64,000 bases of DNA from Bacillota bacterium (GTDB lineage Bacteria; Bacillota; Clostridia; Peptostreptococcales; Anaerovoracaceae): contig JAFQZZ010000016.1 in the NCBI GenBank assembly GCA_017405645.1, positions 1 through 64,000 on the forward strand, written 5' to 3'. The position numbers and the translations under genes were made by a program. The notes beneath the pieces are model-generated. The model was not told the DNA's origin and ran no database searches. It worked only from the letters and a program-made list of their open reading frames with translations. Shown piece after piece: positions 27,015 through 36,222 of this stretch (positions are counted from its first letter, which is position 1; each line of letters begins with the position of its first letter).

Positions 27015-28613
27015 GTGATCAAACCGTTGATCAAAGCGTTCGTAAACGGACAGTTTTATACGATGCGCGAAGAAGGAGAGTGTTTCGAGGCCCTGGTGAC
27101 CCGGAACGACAAGATCTGGAAACTCACCACGGCGGCGGAAGCCGTCGGGATCGCCCGGGAAAACGGCGGAGAAGTCGTGGACCTGAAGGGAGGCACGGTG
27201 CTGCCGGGCTTCATCGACGCCCACCAGCATGTCCAGGCTTATGCCGGGAATCTGGCGAAGGTCAATCTCCGGGAAGTCAATTCCGTGGAGGAACTGAAGG
27301 AAAAGATCCGGGAGCGGGCGGCCGTCACCCCGAAGGGCGAACTGATCCAGGGCGCGGCCTTTGACCAGGAACGGTTCCCGGTACCGGAAATCCCCACAAA
27401 GGAAGACCTGGACGAAGCGGCGCCGGACCATCCGGTACTCATCACCCGGTACTGCCTGCACGTCAATGTGGCCAACAGCAAGGCGCTGGCGATGACGGGC
27501 ATCGGCAGCAAAAGCGATGGCGTTATCGAATCCGTGGAATACCGGGAAGACGGGCAGCCTTCCGGCAGGATGGGGGAACTGGCCGCAACAAAAGTCGTGA
27601 ACGCTGCCAAGAGCGGCGACGAATACAACAAGATCAAGGAAATGGTGGCCGATGCGCTTCAGGAGGAAGTCCGCTACGGCATCACCGGCATCCACCCGAT
27701 CCAGGGCAAGTCGGTGAACCTGCTGGAAGCCACCCGGGTCTACCAGGACCTGCGGGACGAAGGACGGCTGCCGGTAAGGATCTATATGGGTTACGATGAA
27801 TTCCCGCCCATGGGAGTGAGGACCGGCCTCGGCGACGAGATGGTGAAATTCGGCTTCTACAAGATCTACACCGACGGAAGCCTGGGCGCCCGTTCGGCCC
27901 GGTTCAGCCGGCCCTACCATGATGATCCTTCCCAGCGGGGCGTGATGATCCACACCCAGGAAAGCCTGAACAAACTGATTTCAACCGCTTATGAGAGGGA
28001 CATCCAGATCGGCATCCACGCCATCGGCGACGAGGCGGTGGACATGGCCGTGACGGCCCTGGAAGAGAGTTACTATAAAAATCCGAAAGAAGACATCCGG
28101 TTCCGGCTGATCCACGCATCCCTGGTGCGGGAGGATCTGATCGAACGGATGAAGAAACTGCCGATGATGTGCGACGTCCAGCCGACTTACGTTTCGACGA
28201 ATATCAGCTGGTCGGACTCCAGAGTCGGCGAGCGGGCAGAATACCTGTTCGCATGGAAACGGTTAGTCGATGCGGGATTGGTCCTGACGGGAAGCTCCGA
28301 CGCTCCCGTGGAACCGATCAATCCGCTGCTGGGCATCTACGCCGCCGTGACCCGGAAGGGTTATGACGAGAAGCCCGAAGGCGGATGGCATCCTGAGAAT
28401 AAACTTACTCGTTTTGAGGCAGTGTCTCTGTACACGAAAAACGGCGCGTACGCTTCCTTTGAAGAGAATATCAAAGGAACTCTGGAAGAAGGGAAGCTGG
28501 CCGATTTTGCCGTTCTGGACCGGGACGTTTTCCGGGTGCCGGAAAACGACATCCAGAAAATCAAGGTTGTGAAGACCTATCTGGGCGCAGCAGAGACCTT
28601 CTCACTGGAGTAA
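27015..28613 (+). CDS. YtcJ-type amidohydrolase, copy 2
   Basis: 532 residues, GTG start after AAGGAAGTGAG. Same architecture as the previous gene: H70-Q-H72 (GFIDAHQH), YTDGSLGARS, HAIGDEAVD, GSSDAPVEP. The long shared stretches show a tandem duplication followed by divergence, so substrate ranges probably differ. The metal motifs remain intact in both copies, arguing that both are active. Confidence 0.88.
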   Translation: MIKPLIKAFVNGQFYTMREEGECFEALVTRNDKIWKLTTAAEAVGIARENGGEVVDLKGGTVLPGFIDAHQHVQAYAGNLAKVNLREVNSVEELKEKIRERAAVTPKGELIQGAAFDQERFPVPEIPTKEDLDEAAPDHPVLITRYCLHVNVANSKALAMTGIGSKSDGVIESVEYREDGQPSGRMGELAATKVVNAAKSGDEYNKIKEMVADALQEEVRYGITGIHPIQGKSVNLLEATRVYQDLRDEGRLPVRIYMGYDEFPPMGVRTGLGDEMVKFGFYKIYTDGSLGARSARFSRPYHDDPSQRGVMIHTQESLNKLISTAYERDIQIGIHAIGDEAVDMAVTALEESYYKNPKEDIRFRLIHASLVREDLIERMKKLPMMCDVQPTYVSTNISWSDSRVGERAEYLFAWKRLVDAGLVLTGSSDAPVEPINPLLGIYAAVTRKGYDEKPEGGWHPENKLTRFEAVSLYTKNGAYASFEENIKGTLEEGKLADFAVLDRDVFRVPENDIQKIKVVKTYLGAAETFSLE

Positions 28614-28663
28614 GGGACTGACAACACTATTTGCTTTTTTAAAACAGAAGGAGGAAAAACAAC

Positions 28664-29701
28664 ATGAAGAAAAGATTTGCATGGATTATGGTCGCTGTAA
28701 TGGTATTCTCCATTTTCGCAGTAGGCTGCGGCGCCAGAGGCGACAGCGGATCCGATGAAGGCAGTGCAGACGGCCAGACTTACACCATCCGTATGGCGTA
28801 TGACGTAGCGGAAAGCCACGCATCCCACATTGCGGCTGAAGAAGTCTTCGTACCGATGATCGAAGAAGGCTCCAATGGTGCCATCACTGTAGAACTCTAT
28901 CCGAACTCCCAGCTGGGCGCAGTTCCGGAATGTATTGAAACAATGCGTACCGGCGGCGTGGAAATGGCCTGGGGCTCCGACGCTGACATCGCGGGCTTCG
29001 TAGAAGAATGGAACCTGGTAGGCCTGCCCTATCTGTGGACATCCCTGGATGCGGCTCATGAAGCACTGGACGGCGACTTCGGTCAGCAGCTGAGCGCACT
29101 GGCTGAAGAAAAGATCGGCGTTAAGATCCTGGCGATCCCGGATGTTGGTTTCAGAAATATCACCAACTCCAAGAAGCCCATCGAAAGCGTTGCTGACCTG
29201 AAGGGCATGAAGATCCGTACCATGACCAACACACTGCATCTGGAATACTTTGAAGCTCTGGGTGCGATCCCGACTCCGATGAACTTCTCCGAAGTATTCA
29301 CCGCTCTGCAGCAGGGTACAGTAGACGGCCAGGAAAACCCGACCGCTATGATCTACAACAACAAGCTGTATGAAGCTCAGAAGTACATGACCATCAGTGA
29401 GCACGTTTACACTGCGGCTCCGATCATGATCTCCATGAAGTTCTGGGATTCCCTGCCGGAAGAGTATCAGACCCTGATCCAGGAAGCAGCTGAAAAGACC
29501 AGAGACCGTCAGAGAGAAATCATCACCCAGCAGAACACCGACTATGCAAAAGACATTGCAGATGCCGGCGTAGCAGTGAATGAACTGTCCGATGAGGCCA
29601 AGCAGGAATTCCAGAAGATCGCGGAAGATACCGTTTACAAGACTGCAGCGGCAGCCTATGGTCAGGACCTGATCGACATGGCGGCAGCCCACAACAAATA
29701 A
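28664..29701 (+). CDS. dctP: TRAP transporter solute-binding lipoprotein (DctP family), system 1
   Basis: 345 residues. A lipobox (FAVGC, C22) anchors it to the outer face of the membrane. It captures an organic acid and passes it to DctQ/DctM. The DctP-typical KGMKIRT segment carries the arginine that usually binds the ligand carboxylate, and TVDGQENP is the family signature. RBS AAGGAGG. The genes dctPQM follow the two amidohydrolases in the same direction. Confidence 0.92.
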   Translation: MKKRFAWIMVAVMVFSIFAVGCGARGDSGSDEGSADGQTYTIRMAYDVAESHASHIAAEEVFVPMIEEGSNGAITVELYPNSQLGAVPECIETMRTGGVEMAWGSDADIAGFVEEWNLVGLPYLWTSLDAAHEALDGDFGQQLSALAEEKIGVKILAIPDVGFRNITNSKKPIESVADLKGMKIRTMTNTLHLEYFEALGAIPTPMNFSEVFTALQQGTVDGQENPTAMIYNNKLYEAQKYMTISEHVYTAAPIMISMKFWDSLPEEYQTLIQEAAEKTRDRQREIITQQNTDYAKDIADAGVAVNELSDEAKQEFQKIAEDTVYKTAAAAYGQDLIDMAAAHNK

Positions 29702-29765
29702 AAAGTTAGAGGGCCGGCTTTACGATTATAGAGAGTGTTCATATATAGTATTATCTTTTGAACTC

Positions 29766-29800
29766 CGGTCTGCGGGGGAAGGTGTTTCCTCCGCAGACCG
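29766..29800 (+). promoter_or_regulatory. Stable hairpin between dctP and dctQ (system 1)
   Basis: A 15-bp stem (CGGTCTGCGG with GGGAA on top, pairing with TTTCCT-CCGCAGACCG) and loop GGTGT. There is no T run after it. Such hairpins behind binding-protein genes usually protect the upstream mRNA, giving more binding protein than permease. Confidence 0.75.
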
Positions 29801-29823
29801 ACCGACCCTTAGGAGAATATGAA

Positions 29824-30318
29824 ATGAAAGTGTTACGAGTTTTAAATGATAAGCTGGAAGAAGTCTTTCTGGTGGTGCTGATGGCGGTGGCCACGGCGAT
29901 CGTATTCGCCCAGGTCGTCACCCGGTTCGTCCTGAAGACCCCGCTCCCCTGGAGTGAAGAAATCGCCCGGTTCATGTTCATCTGGCTGATCTGGGTCGGC
30001 GCGGCTTTCGCCACCAAGGAGAGGGCTCATATCCGGATCGACTTTTTGGTGAACCGCCTGCCGAAAGCGGGCCAGAGGGTCTGCCTGGTGCTTTCCACTA
30101 TCGTCTGGCTCCTGTTTGCTGTGTTTATGGTTTACGTATCGTTGATCCTGACCCGAAGCGTTATGACCGGCGGCCAGGTCGGTACCGGCAGCGGGATTCC
30201 CGTGTGGATTCCCTATGCGGCCATTCCCGTGGGCATGGCCCTGATGATTTTCCGGATGATCCAGAACATTATCATTGATTTCAAAGCGTTGAAGAAGGGA
30301 GGCGAGCCCGATGCTTAG
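29824..30318 (+). CDS. dctQ: TRAP transporter small permease (DctQ family), system 1
   Basis: 164 residues from the ATG 8 bases after AGGAG. Four transmembrane helices. Contains the family-typical FAQVVTRFV and PWSEEIARF-MFIWLIWVGAAFATKERAHI region. Structural partner of the large permease; overlaps it by 8 bases. Confidence 0.9.
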   Translation: MKVLRVLNDKLEEVFLVVLMAVATAIVFAQVVTRFVLKTPLPWSEEIARFMFIWLIWVGAAFATKERAHIRIDFLVNRLPKAGQRVCLVLSTIVWLLFAVFMVYVSLILTRSVMTGGQVGTGSGIPVWIPYAAIPVGMALMIFRMIQNIIIDFKALKKGGEPDA

Positions 30319-31588
30319 TACTGTACTGATGCTGTTCGGCTGTCTGGCGGTATTGATGCTGATCGGTACCCCGATCGGTATCGCTCTGGGCGCGTCCACA
30401 GCGCTGGTCATGTATTTTACGACTACCATCGACATGACCACCATCCCTTCCGCCTGCTTCGGGGGGCTGAACTCCTTCCCGCTGATGGCGATTCCCTTCT
30501 TCATCCTGGCCGGTAATCTGATGAAATCCGGCGGCATTTCCAGAAGACTGCTGGATACGGCGGACGCATTGGTAGGCCACATCAAAGGCAGCATCGGTAT
30601 GGTAACCGTTGTGGCGTCCATGTTCTTTGCGGCGCTGTCCGGTTCCGCACCGGCTACCGTTACGTCCATCGGGTCCATCACGATCCCGGAAATGAAGGAG
30701 AACGGCTACGATGATGCTTATGCAACGGCTCTGACCGCGGCTTCCGGCACCATCGGCGTCATCATCCCGCCCAGCATCCCGTTCGTCATTTACGGCGTTG
30801 TATCCGGGGCTTCCATCGGCGACATGTTCATCGCCGGTATCATCCCCGGCATCCTGATCGGCGCGGTTCTGATGCTGGTGAACTACGTGGTAGCGAGAAA
30901 ATACGGCTACGGCACACTGAAGAAATTCAGCATGAAGCGGCTGTTTTCCCGTCTGAAGGAATCCATCTGGGCCCTGCTGGTCCCGGTGATCATCCTGGGC
31001 GGCATCTACGGCGGGATCTTCACCCCGACGGAATCCGCTGTCGTGGCCATCGTCTACTCCCTCATTATCGGCGTATTCGTGTACAAGGAACTGGATCTGA
31101 AGGGCATTTACAATACCCTGCGGGAGACCGTCCTGATCAACGGCCAGACCACCTTCCTGGTAGGTCTGTCCCTGGCATTTGCCAGATACCTGACCATGGC
31201 GCAGGTGCCGGCCAAAGTGGCGGGTTCCATCCTGAACCTCTCCAGCCCGATCCTGATCCTGCTGATGATCAACCTGCTGCTGCTGGTGATCGGATGCTTT
31301 ATCGATAACATTTCGTCCACGGTAATCCTGACACCGATCCTGCTGCCCATCGTCGTAGGCCTGGGCATGAGTCCCATCCAGTTCGGTATCGTGATGACCG
31401 TGAACCTTGCCGTCGGCTTCATTACACCGCCGTACGGCGCGAACCTGTTCTATGCATCTGCTGTAGGTAAGGTACCCATCGAACGGATCGCGGCAAAGAT
31501 CATGCCGATGATCGCTGTGATGATCGTGGTGCTGCTGGCACTGACCTTCATCCCGCAGATTTCCCTGGGACTGCTGTCCTTGAGATAA
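30311..31588 (+). CDS. dctM: TRAP transporter large permease (DctM family), system 1
   Basis: 425 residues, about 11-12 transmembrane helices. The sodium-coupled transport subunit. FPLMAIPFFILAGNLM, SGSAPATVTSIGSI and ASGTIGVIIPPSIPFVIYG are hallmarks of the DctM channel and sodium sites. The start lies in dctQ. Confidence 0.93.
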   Translation: MLSTVLMLFGCLAVLMLIGTPIGIALGASTALVMYFTTTIDMTTIPSACFGGLNSFPLMAIPFFILAGNLMKSGGISRRLLDTADALVGHIKGSIGMVTVVASMFFAALSGSAPATVTSIGSITIPEMKENGYDDAYATALTAASGTIGVIIPPSIPFVIYGVVSGASIGDMFIAGIIPGILIGAVLMLVNYVVARKYGYGTLKKFSMKRLFSRLKESIWALLVPVIILGGIYGGIFTPTESAVVAIVYSLIIGVFVYKELDLKGIYNTLRETVLINGQTTFLVGLSLAFARYLTMAQVPAKVAGSILNLSSPILILLMINLLLLVIGCFIDNISSTVILTPILLPIVVGLGMSPIQFGIVMTVNLAVGFITPPYGANLFYASAVGKVPIERIAAKIMPMIAVMIVVLLALTFIPQISLGLLSLR

Positions 31589-31652
31589 CAATGCAATTAT
31601 CTTGGGCGAAGCGGCATCGCCCTGAACGCATAAAGGTTTTCACACATTGCAG

Positions 31653-31676
31653 AAAGACGTCTTCGGACGTCTTTTT
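31653..31676 (+). terminator. Terminator after the first TRAP operon
   Basis: Perfect 9-bp AAAGACGTC / GACGTCTTT stem with a TTCG tetraloop and a T5 run. Confidence 0.92.
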
Positions 31677-31687
31677 GCATTTGGGTA

Positions 31688-31716
31688 TTTTCAAACGGGA
31701 AATAGTGTGGTATAAT
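31688..31716 (+). promoter_or_regulatory. Promoter of the tRNA-Val gene
   Basis: Extended -10 TGGTATAAT (TATAAT at 31711-31716) with a weak -35 TTTTCA at 17 bases. Confidence 0.7.
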
Positions 31717-31737
31717 GAGTCCTGTCAACAAGAGTGT

Positions 31738-31813
31738 GATTCGTTAGCTCAGCTGGGAGAGCGTCTGGGTGACAACCAGAAGGTCGTTGGTTCAAGTCCA
31801 ATACGAATCACCA
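31738..31813 (+). tRNA. tRNA-Val (anticodon GAC)
   Basis: 76 nt. Acceptor GATTCGT / ACGAATC, D stem GCTC / GAGC, anticodon stem TCTGG / CCAGA with loop GTGACAA (anticodon GAC at 31771-31773), T stem GTTGG / CCAAT with loop TTCAAGT, discriminator A and genomically encoded CCA. The base before U33 is G rather than the usual pyrimidine. Own promoter and terminator, so a single-gene unit. Confidence 0.93.
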
Positions 31814-31814
31814 G

Positions 31815-31847
31815 AACAAGACCGCTGCGGCTGCAGCGGTTTTTGTT
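31815..31847 (+). terminator. Terminator after tRNA-Val
   Basis: ACCGCTGC / GCAGCGGT stem, loop GGCT, followed by TTTTGTTGT. The remainder up to 32131 is AT-rich and carries only the next promoter and a small CCGAAT-ATT-ATTCGG hairpin (31865-31879). Confidence 0.85.
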
Positions 31848-32054
31848 GTATCTGCGCAGTTTTTCCGAATATTATTCGGCAAAAGGCGGGTCAATCTTCG
31901 ATTCACGAAAACTATTTTTTTTACATATTGTTGATTCTTTCATTTTCGGGCATTTTTATGGATATCGGGGATATTATAAGGAATTTCAGGGTATTTTTAA
32001 GCTCAATCCTCTGTTTTTCGGATGAAATGCGTTTTTTTAAATCCGTATGAAAAA

Positions 32055-32083
32055 TTGCTCCTGTCCAATGGATATTTTATAAT
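32055..32083 (+). promoter_or_regulatory. Promoter of the second TRAP operon
   Basis: TTGCTC-17-TATAAT, about 40 bases before the dctP RBS. Confidence 0.75.
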
Positions 32084-32131
32084 GAAAGCAACACTTTTGT
32101 GAGAATAACGTGTCAAAAGGAGGACAAAGAA

Positions 32132-33178
32132 ATGAAATCATTCAAGAAATTATTGGTTCTTGCACTGGTTCTGTCGATGATCGTAATGATCTTCGCAGCC
32201 TGCGGCGGCGGCAGCAGCGACAGCGGCGAAGAAGCCAGCGCAGACCAGACCTACACATTCAAAGTACAGTGCGCTTATCCGCCGGGTGACCAGGCGTATG
32301 ACCTGCACATGCCGATGATCTGCGAAGCGATCACCGAAGCAACAGACGGGCAGATCCAGTTCGAGTATTATGCTCCGGGCGCCATCTGCGAAACCGGACA
32401 GATGCCGGCATCCCTCTCCAAGGGCATCCTGGACTGCGCGTTATCCGCTCCGAACGATACCGCAGCCATCGTACCGGCAGCCTATGCGGAACAGGGCATC
32501 CCCTTCTGGTGGGCAACCCTGGACGATCTGAAGAGCTGCTTATATGACGGCGGCATGATCGACTACCTGAGAGAAGAATACGCAAAAGCTGACATTTACT
32601 ACGGTGCATGGAACGGTGAAGGCCAGTACTGCCTGATGACAGACTTCCCGATCACCTCCGCTGAAGATCTGAAGGGCAAGAAAGTCCGTGCATCCACCAC
32701 TTATGCAATGCTGATGCAGGAACTGGGCGCTTCTCCGGTACAGATGTCCGGCGGCGACATCTACATGGGCATGAAGCTGGGGACCATCGACGGCTACATC
32801 TACTCCGTGGCTGAACTGGAAACTTCTTCCCTGAAAGAAGTCACCAAGTACGTCATGCAGCCGGCCGGCTGCGCGGGCGCTCCCTGTAACTTCCTGTTCA
32901 GCATGAAGGCATGGAACTCCCTGACACCGGAACTCCAGGAAAAGGTCAATCAGGCGCTGGAAGATTCCTTCGTGGCTACGATGGAAGCAGCTGCTGAACT
33001 GGACGAAGATTCCCTGGCCAAGGCTCAGGAATACGGCGTTGAATTTGCAGTAATCGAAGGCGATGCGCTTCAGCCGTTCTATGATGCAGGCGACAAGGTG
33101 CTGGCTTCCCTGGAAGAACAGTATCCGGAAGCACAGGGTGGCTTTGACATCCTGAAAGCATGGAAGGCTAAGCAGTAA
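32132..33178 (+). CDS. dctP: TRAP transporter solute-binding lipoprotein (DctP family), system 2
   Basis: 348 residues from the ATG 7 bases after AAAAGGAGG. Lipobox IFAAC (C24), then a Gly/Ser/acidic linker. KGKKVRA supplies the usual ligand-binding arginine; GTIDGYIYSVAELE replaces the more common GTVDGQENP, and CAYPPGDQAYDLH near the N-terminus is also unlike system 1. The two TRAP systems therefore probably take up different acids. Confidence 0.9.
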   Translation: MKSFKKLLVLALVLSMIVMIFAACGGGSSDSGEEASADQTYTFKVQCAYPPGDQAYDLHMPMICEAITEATDGQIQFEYYAPGAICETGQMPASLSKGILDCALSAPNDTAAIVPAAYAEQGIPFWWATLDDLKSCLYDGGMIDYLREEYAKADIYYGAWNGEGQYCLMTDFPITSAEDLKGKKVRASTTYAMLMQELGASPVQMSGGDIYMGMKLGTIDGYIYSVAELETSSLKEVTKYVMQPAGCAGAPCNFLFSMKAWNSLTPELQEKVNQALEDSFVATMEAAAELDEDSLAKAQEYGVEFAVIEGDALQPFYDAGDKVLASLEEQYPEAQGGFDILKAWKAKQ

Positions 33179-33218
33179 GGACTTCGATACTGAAAAGTGA
33201 TTCATAGGCATTGATTTT

Positions 33219-33246
33219 GGGAGGAAGAGCGGGTTCTCTTCCTCCC
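33219..33246 (+). promoter_or_regulatory. Stable hairpin between dctP and dctQ (system 2)
   Basis: GGGAGGAAGAG / CTCTTCCTCCC, 11 bp, loop CGGGTT, without a clear T run. Same place and likely same purpose as the hairpin in TRAP system 1, though the sequence is unrelated. Confidence 0.75.
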
Positions 33247-33274
33247 GATTTTCAGTGGGAGGAGTGGCATTCAA

Positions 33275-33847
33275 TTGAAATTTCTCGACGTTTTAAGAAA
33301 GATTCGGAAAGTCATCGACACCGTCGATGATTTTGTCGGCAGTATCGCGAAATACGTGCTGCTGGCTATTTTGTTTTGCATGACCTTCGAGGTCATCGCG
33401 CGGTACGGATTCAACAGCCCCACCATCTGGGCGCTGGATATGTCCAAGCAGTTCCTGTGCGCGCTGGGAGCTCTTTCCGGCGGGTATGTCATGCTGTACA
33501 ACCAGCATGTCCGCGTGGATGTGTTCTACGGATCCTGGTCCGACCGGACCAAGGGCATCGTGGACATTATCACCTGCGGCCTGTACCTGATCTTCATGGT
33601 GCTGCTGGTGTATCAGACCTTTATCGCAGCCATCGATTCCTGGGCATTCCATGAACGGGCAGCTACGGTATTCGCACCGCCTCTTTATTATATCAAGACC
33701 ATCATCCCCATCGGCGCCTGCCTGATCCTGCTGCAGGCCATCGCCAAGCTGTTCCATGACATCATTGCCGTGGTGACAGGGGAATCGGAAGACCTGAGGA
33801 CCCTGGATACAGGCGTTCCGGAACTGGAAAGGAGTGAGGAATCATGA
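33275..33847 (+). CDS. dctQ: TRAP transporter small permease (DctQ family), system 2
   Basis: 190 residues; TTG start 10 bases after GGGAGGAG, chosen because no better ATG exists and KFLDVLRKIRKVIDTVDDFVG reads as a normal DctQ N-terminus. Four transmembrane helices. Overlaps the following dctM by 4 bases. Confidence 0.87.
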   Translation: MKFLDVLRKIRKVIDTVDDFVGSIAKYVLLAILFCMTFEVIARYGFNSPTIWALDMSKQFLCALGALSGGYVMLYNQHVRVDVFYGSWSDRTKGIVDIITCGLYLIFMVLLVYQTFIAAIDSWAFHERAATVFAPPLYYIKTIIPIGACLILLQAIAKLFHDIIAVVTGESEDLRTLDTGVPELERSEES

Positions 33848-35160
33848 CTTATCCGCTCTGGTGCTTCGGGCTGCTGTTCGGCGTCATGATCGCCTGCCTG
33901 TTCCTGGGGATCCCGGTAGCGCTGGCCCTGGGCGGCATCGCCACGGTCGCCATCATGATCATCTGGGGATTTGACGGCACCTATGTGCTGGCCAATTCGG
34001 CCTTCAGCACGTTCTCAACCGACACTTACCTGGCCATTGCCATGTTCCTGCTGATGGGCAACATACTGCAGCGATCAGGGATCGCAGACGACCTCTACGA
34101 AATGCTCTATAAATGGATGGGAGGCATCCGTGGGGGTCTGGCAATGGGCACAGTCGTGATCTGTGCGATCTTCGGCGCCATGTGCGGCGGCAGCGGACCT
34201 GCCACCATCACCATGGGGCTGATCGCTCTCCCTTCCATGCTGAAGCGCGGCTACAGCAAATACCTGGCCATGGGCTGCATCGCGGTTGGCGGCGTGCTGG
34301 GCATCATCATCCCGCCCAGCATCCCCATGATCATCCTGGCCACCTACGGGAATCTCTCCGTCGGGAAACTCTTCTTCGGCGGCGTGCTCCCCGGGATCAT
34401 GTGCGCCATCATTTACATGATCTACATCTTCATCATCTGCAACATCAAGAAAGACCTGGGTCCGGTGGTCCCGAAAGAAGAGCGGGCCGGATGGGGCGAA
34501 AAGATGCGCTCCCTGACCGCCATGATCGGGCCGGTGATCCTGATTCTGCTGGTGCTGGGCTCCATCTACACCGGCGCGGCAACGCCAACCGAGGCGGCGG
34601 CCGTCGGCGCCCTGGGATCCTTCATCATCGCCCTGCTGAAGAGAAAGCTGGGGGGCGGCGTCTTCGGGGACATCCTGAAGCGGTCCTTCATCATCACCGG
34701 CATGGTGCTGTGGATTCTGGTAGGAGCCAACCTGTTCAACATCGTCTACAACTACATGGGCGCTTACAACATGCTCATCAACGTGACCTCCGGCCTGCCC
34801 GGCGGGAAGTGGACGGTGCTGATCCTGATGCTGCTGCTGAACTTCATCCTGGGCTGCCTGATGGACGACTTCGCCATCATTACCCTGACGGCGCCGTTGT
34901 ATCTGCCCATTATCAACAGCCTGGGCTTCGATCCACTGTGGTTCGGACTGGTCTTCCTGCTGAATCTGCAGATGGCCTATCTGACCCCGCCTTTCGGCTT
35001 CAACCTGTTCTACCTGAAGAGCGTGGTGCCGAAGGAGATCAAACTGACGGACATTTACAAATCAGTCCTTCCTTTTATCGCTTTGCAGATCATCGCATTG
35101 CTCATCTGCATTTTCGTGCCGGAGATCATTACCTGGCTGCCGAATAAGATGATCGCTTAA
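33844..35160 (+). CDS. dctM: TRAP transporter large permease (DctM family), system 2
   Basis: 438 residues with about 12 transmembrane helices. SGPATITMGLIALPSML and GGVLGIIIPPSIPMIILA are the DctM hallmarks. GC-rich and free of in-frame stops in a second frame as well, but only this frame encodes a recognisable protein. Confidence 0.93.
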   Translation: MTYPLWCFGLLFGVMIACLFLGIPVALALGGIATVAIMIIWGFDGTYVLANSAFSTFSTDTYLAIAMFLLMGNILQRSGIADDLYEMLYKWMGGIRGGLAMGTVVICAIFGAMCGGSGPATITMGLIALPSMLKRGYSKYLAMGCIAVGGVLGIIIPPSIPMIILATYGNLSVGKLFFGGVLPGIMCAIIYMIYIFIICNIKKDLGPVVPKEERAGWGEKMRSLTAMIGPVILILLVLGSIYTGAATPTEAAAVGALGSFIIALLKRKLGGGVFGDILKRSFIITGMVLWILVGANLFNIVYNYMGAYNMLINVTSGLPGGKWTVLILMLLLNFILGCLMDDFAIITLTAPLYLPIINSLGFDPLWFGLVFLLNLQMAYLTPPFGFNLFYLKSVVPKEIKLTDIYKSVLPFIALQIIALLICIFVPEIITWLPNKMIA

Positions 35161-35246
35161 ACGGATCTGTAAACAAATCAGGGGCGCCCCAAAAAGCACA
35201 GAATAGCTCGGAGGGACGCCCTGTTGTATTGAAGGAGAGGGCAGTT

Positions 35247-36167
35247 ATGAAAGACAGTTTTTTTAAGGGCGCCTTTATGGCGACCTTTGGGGGCATCTGC
35301 TGGGCGCTGTCCGCCACCTTCGGCCAGTATTTATTCCAGGTGGGCGGATTTGACGCGATCTGGCTGACCACGGTACGGCTGCTGTCGGCCGGGATCATCA
35401 TGCTCGGGATCTCCCTCATCAAAAATGGCAAAAGCACCTTCGACATCTGGAAAGACAAAAGGGATGTTTTCGAGATCCTGATCTACGGCTTTCTCGGAAT
35501 GGCCGGGGTACAGCTCACGTATTTCGGCTGCATCCAGCTTTCCAATGCCGCTACGGGGACGATCCTGCAGTATAACGGATCGGTCTTTATCATTTTGTAC
35601 CTGGCGCTGCGGAATCTGAAATGGCCCAGCAAATATGAGATCCTTGCGGTGCTTCTGGCAATAGGCGGGTTGTTCATCCTTTCCACTCACGGGAACATTC
35701 ATACGCTGGTATTCTCGAAAGGGGCGCTGATCATAGGATTGATCTCCGCCGGATTGTGGGCGTTTTACTCCCTGGAGCCCCGGCGGATGCTGAATAAATT
35801 CGACACCCTCCGGGTCAACGGCTGGGGAATGCTGCTGGGCGGCATTCTGATGATATTCATCCGTCAGCCCTGGGACCTGGGAGGCGGGGTGCTGGATCTG
35901 AAATGCATCCTTGCCACCGCCGGCGTCGTGTTATTGGGGACCATCCTGTCCTTCTTCTGTTACCTGGAAGGGGTCCGGATCATCGGTTCGGATCTGGCGG
36001 CGCTGTACGCAGCCGTGGAACCCCTGGCGACGGCCGTGATCGGCATCGTCTGGTTCCATATTGCATTCGGCTTCATTGACTGGATCGGTGCGGCCATGAT
36101 CGTTTCGACGGTGTTTATCATTTCGCTGGCGCCTAGATGGCAGAAAAACGAGACCCGTCTGACCTGA
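35247..36167 (+). CDS. EamA/DMT-family transporter 1
   Basis: 306 residues from the ATG 10 bases after GAAGGAG; an in-frame TTG upstream overlaps the RBS. Ten transmembrane helices in two EamA repeats (first GGICWALSATFGQYLF, second GVVLLGTILSFFCYLEGVRIIGSDLAALYAAVEPLATA). DMT exporters usually move amino acids or related metabolites; the substrate is not predictable. Confidence 0.88.
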   Translation: MKDSFFKGAFMATFGGICWALSATFGQYLFQVGGFDAIWLTTVRLLSAGIIMLGISLIKNGKSTFDIWKDKRDVFEILIYGFLGMAGVQLTYFGCIQLSNAATGTILQYNGSVFIILYLALRNLKWPSKYEILAVLLAIGGLFILSTHGNIHTLVFSKGALIIGLISAGLWAFYSLEPRRMLNKFDTLRVNGWGMLLGGILMIFIRQPWDLGGGVLDLKCILATAGVVLLGTILSFFCYLEGVRIIGSDLAALYAAVEPLATAVIGIVWFHIAFGFIDWIGAAMIVSTVFIISLAPRWQKNETRLT

Positions 36168-36179
36168 TCCAAAAACAGA

Positions 36180-36214
36180 GACCGCCCTCCGCGGGAGGGC
36201 GGTCTTTTCGCTTT
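36180..36214. terminator. Bidirectional terminator between converging genes
   Basis: Perfect 11-bp GACCGCCCTCC / GGAGGGCGGTC stem, loop GCG, with A5 upstream and TTTTCGCTTTT downstream. It can serve both the EamA gene and the minus-strand response regulator. Confidence 0.85.
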
Positions 36215-36222
36215 TACAGGTG

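Noticed and set aside
31591-32025. Open frame crossing the tRNA-Val gene
   Set aside because: It reads through a terminator, a tRNA and another terminator.
34113-35147. 344-codon open frame in dctM
   Set aside because: Its translation is rich in His/Arg/Gly typical of a shifted GC-rich frame, and it is contained in a clear DctM coding sequence.
35171-35226. Terminator after the second TRAP operon
   Set aside because: CAGGGGCG and CGCCCTG arms pair only with an internal mismatch, and the tail has no T run; too weak to call.
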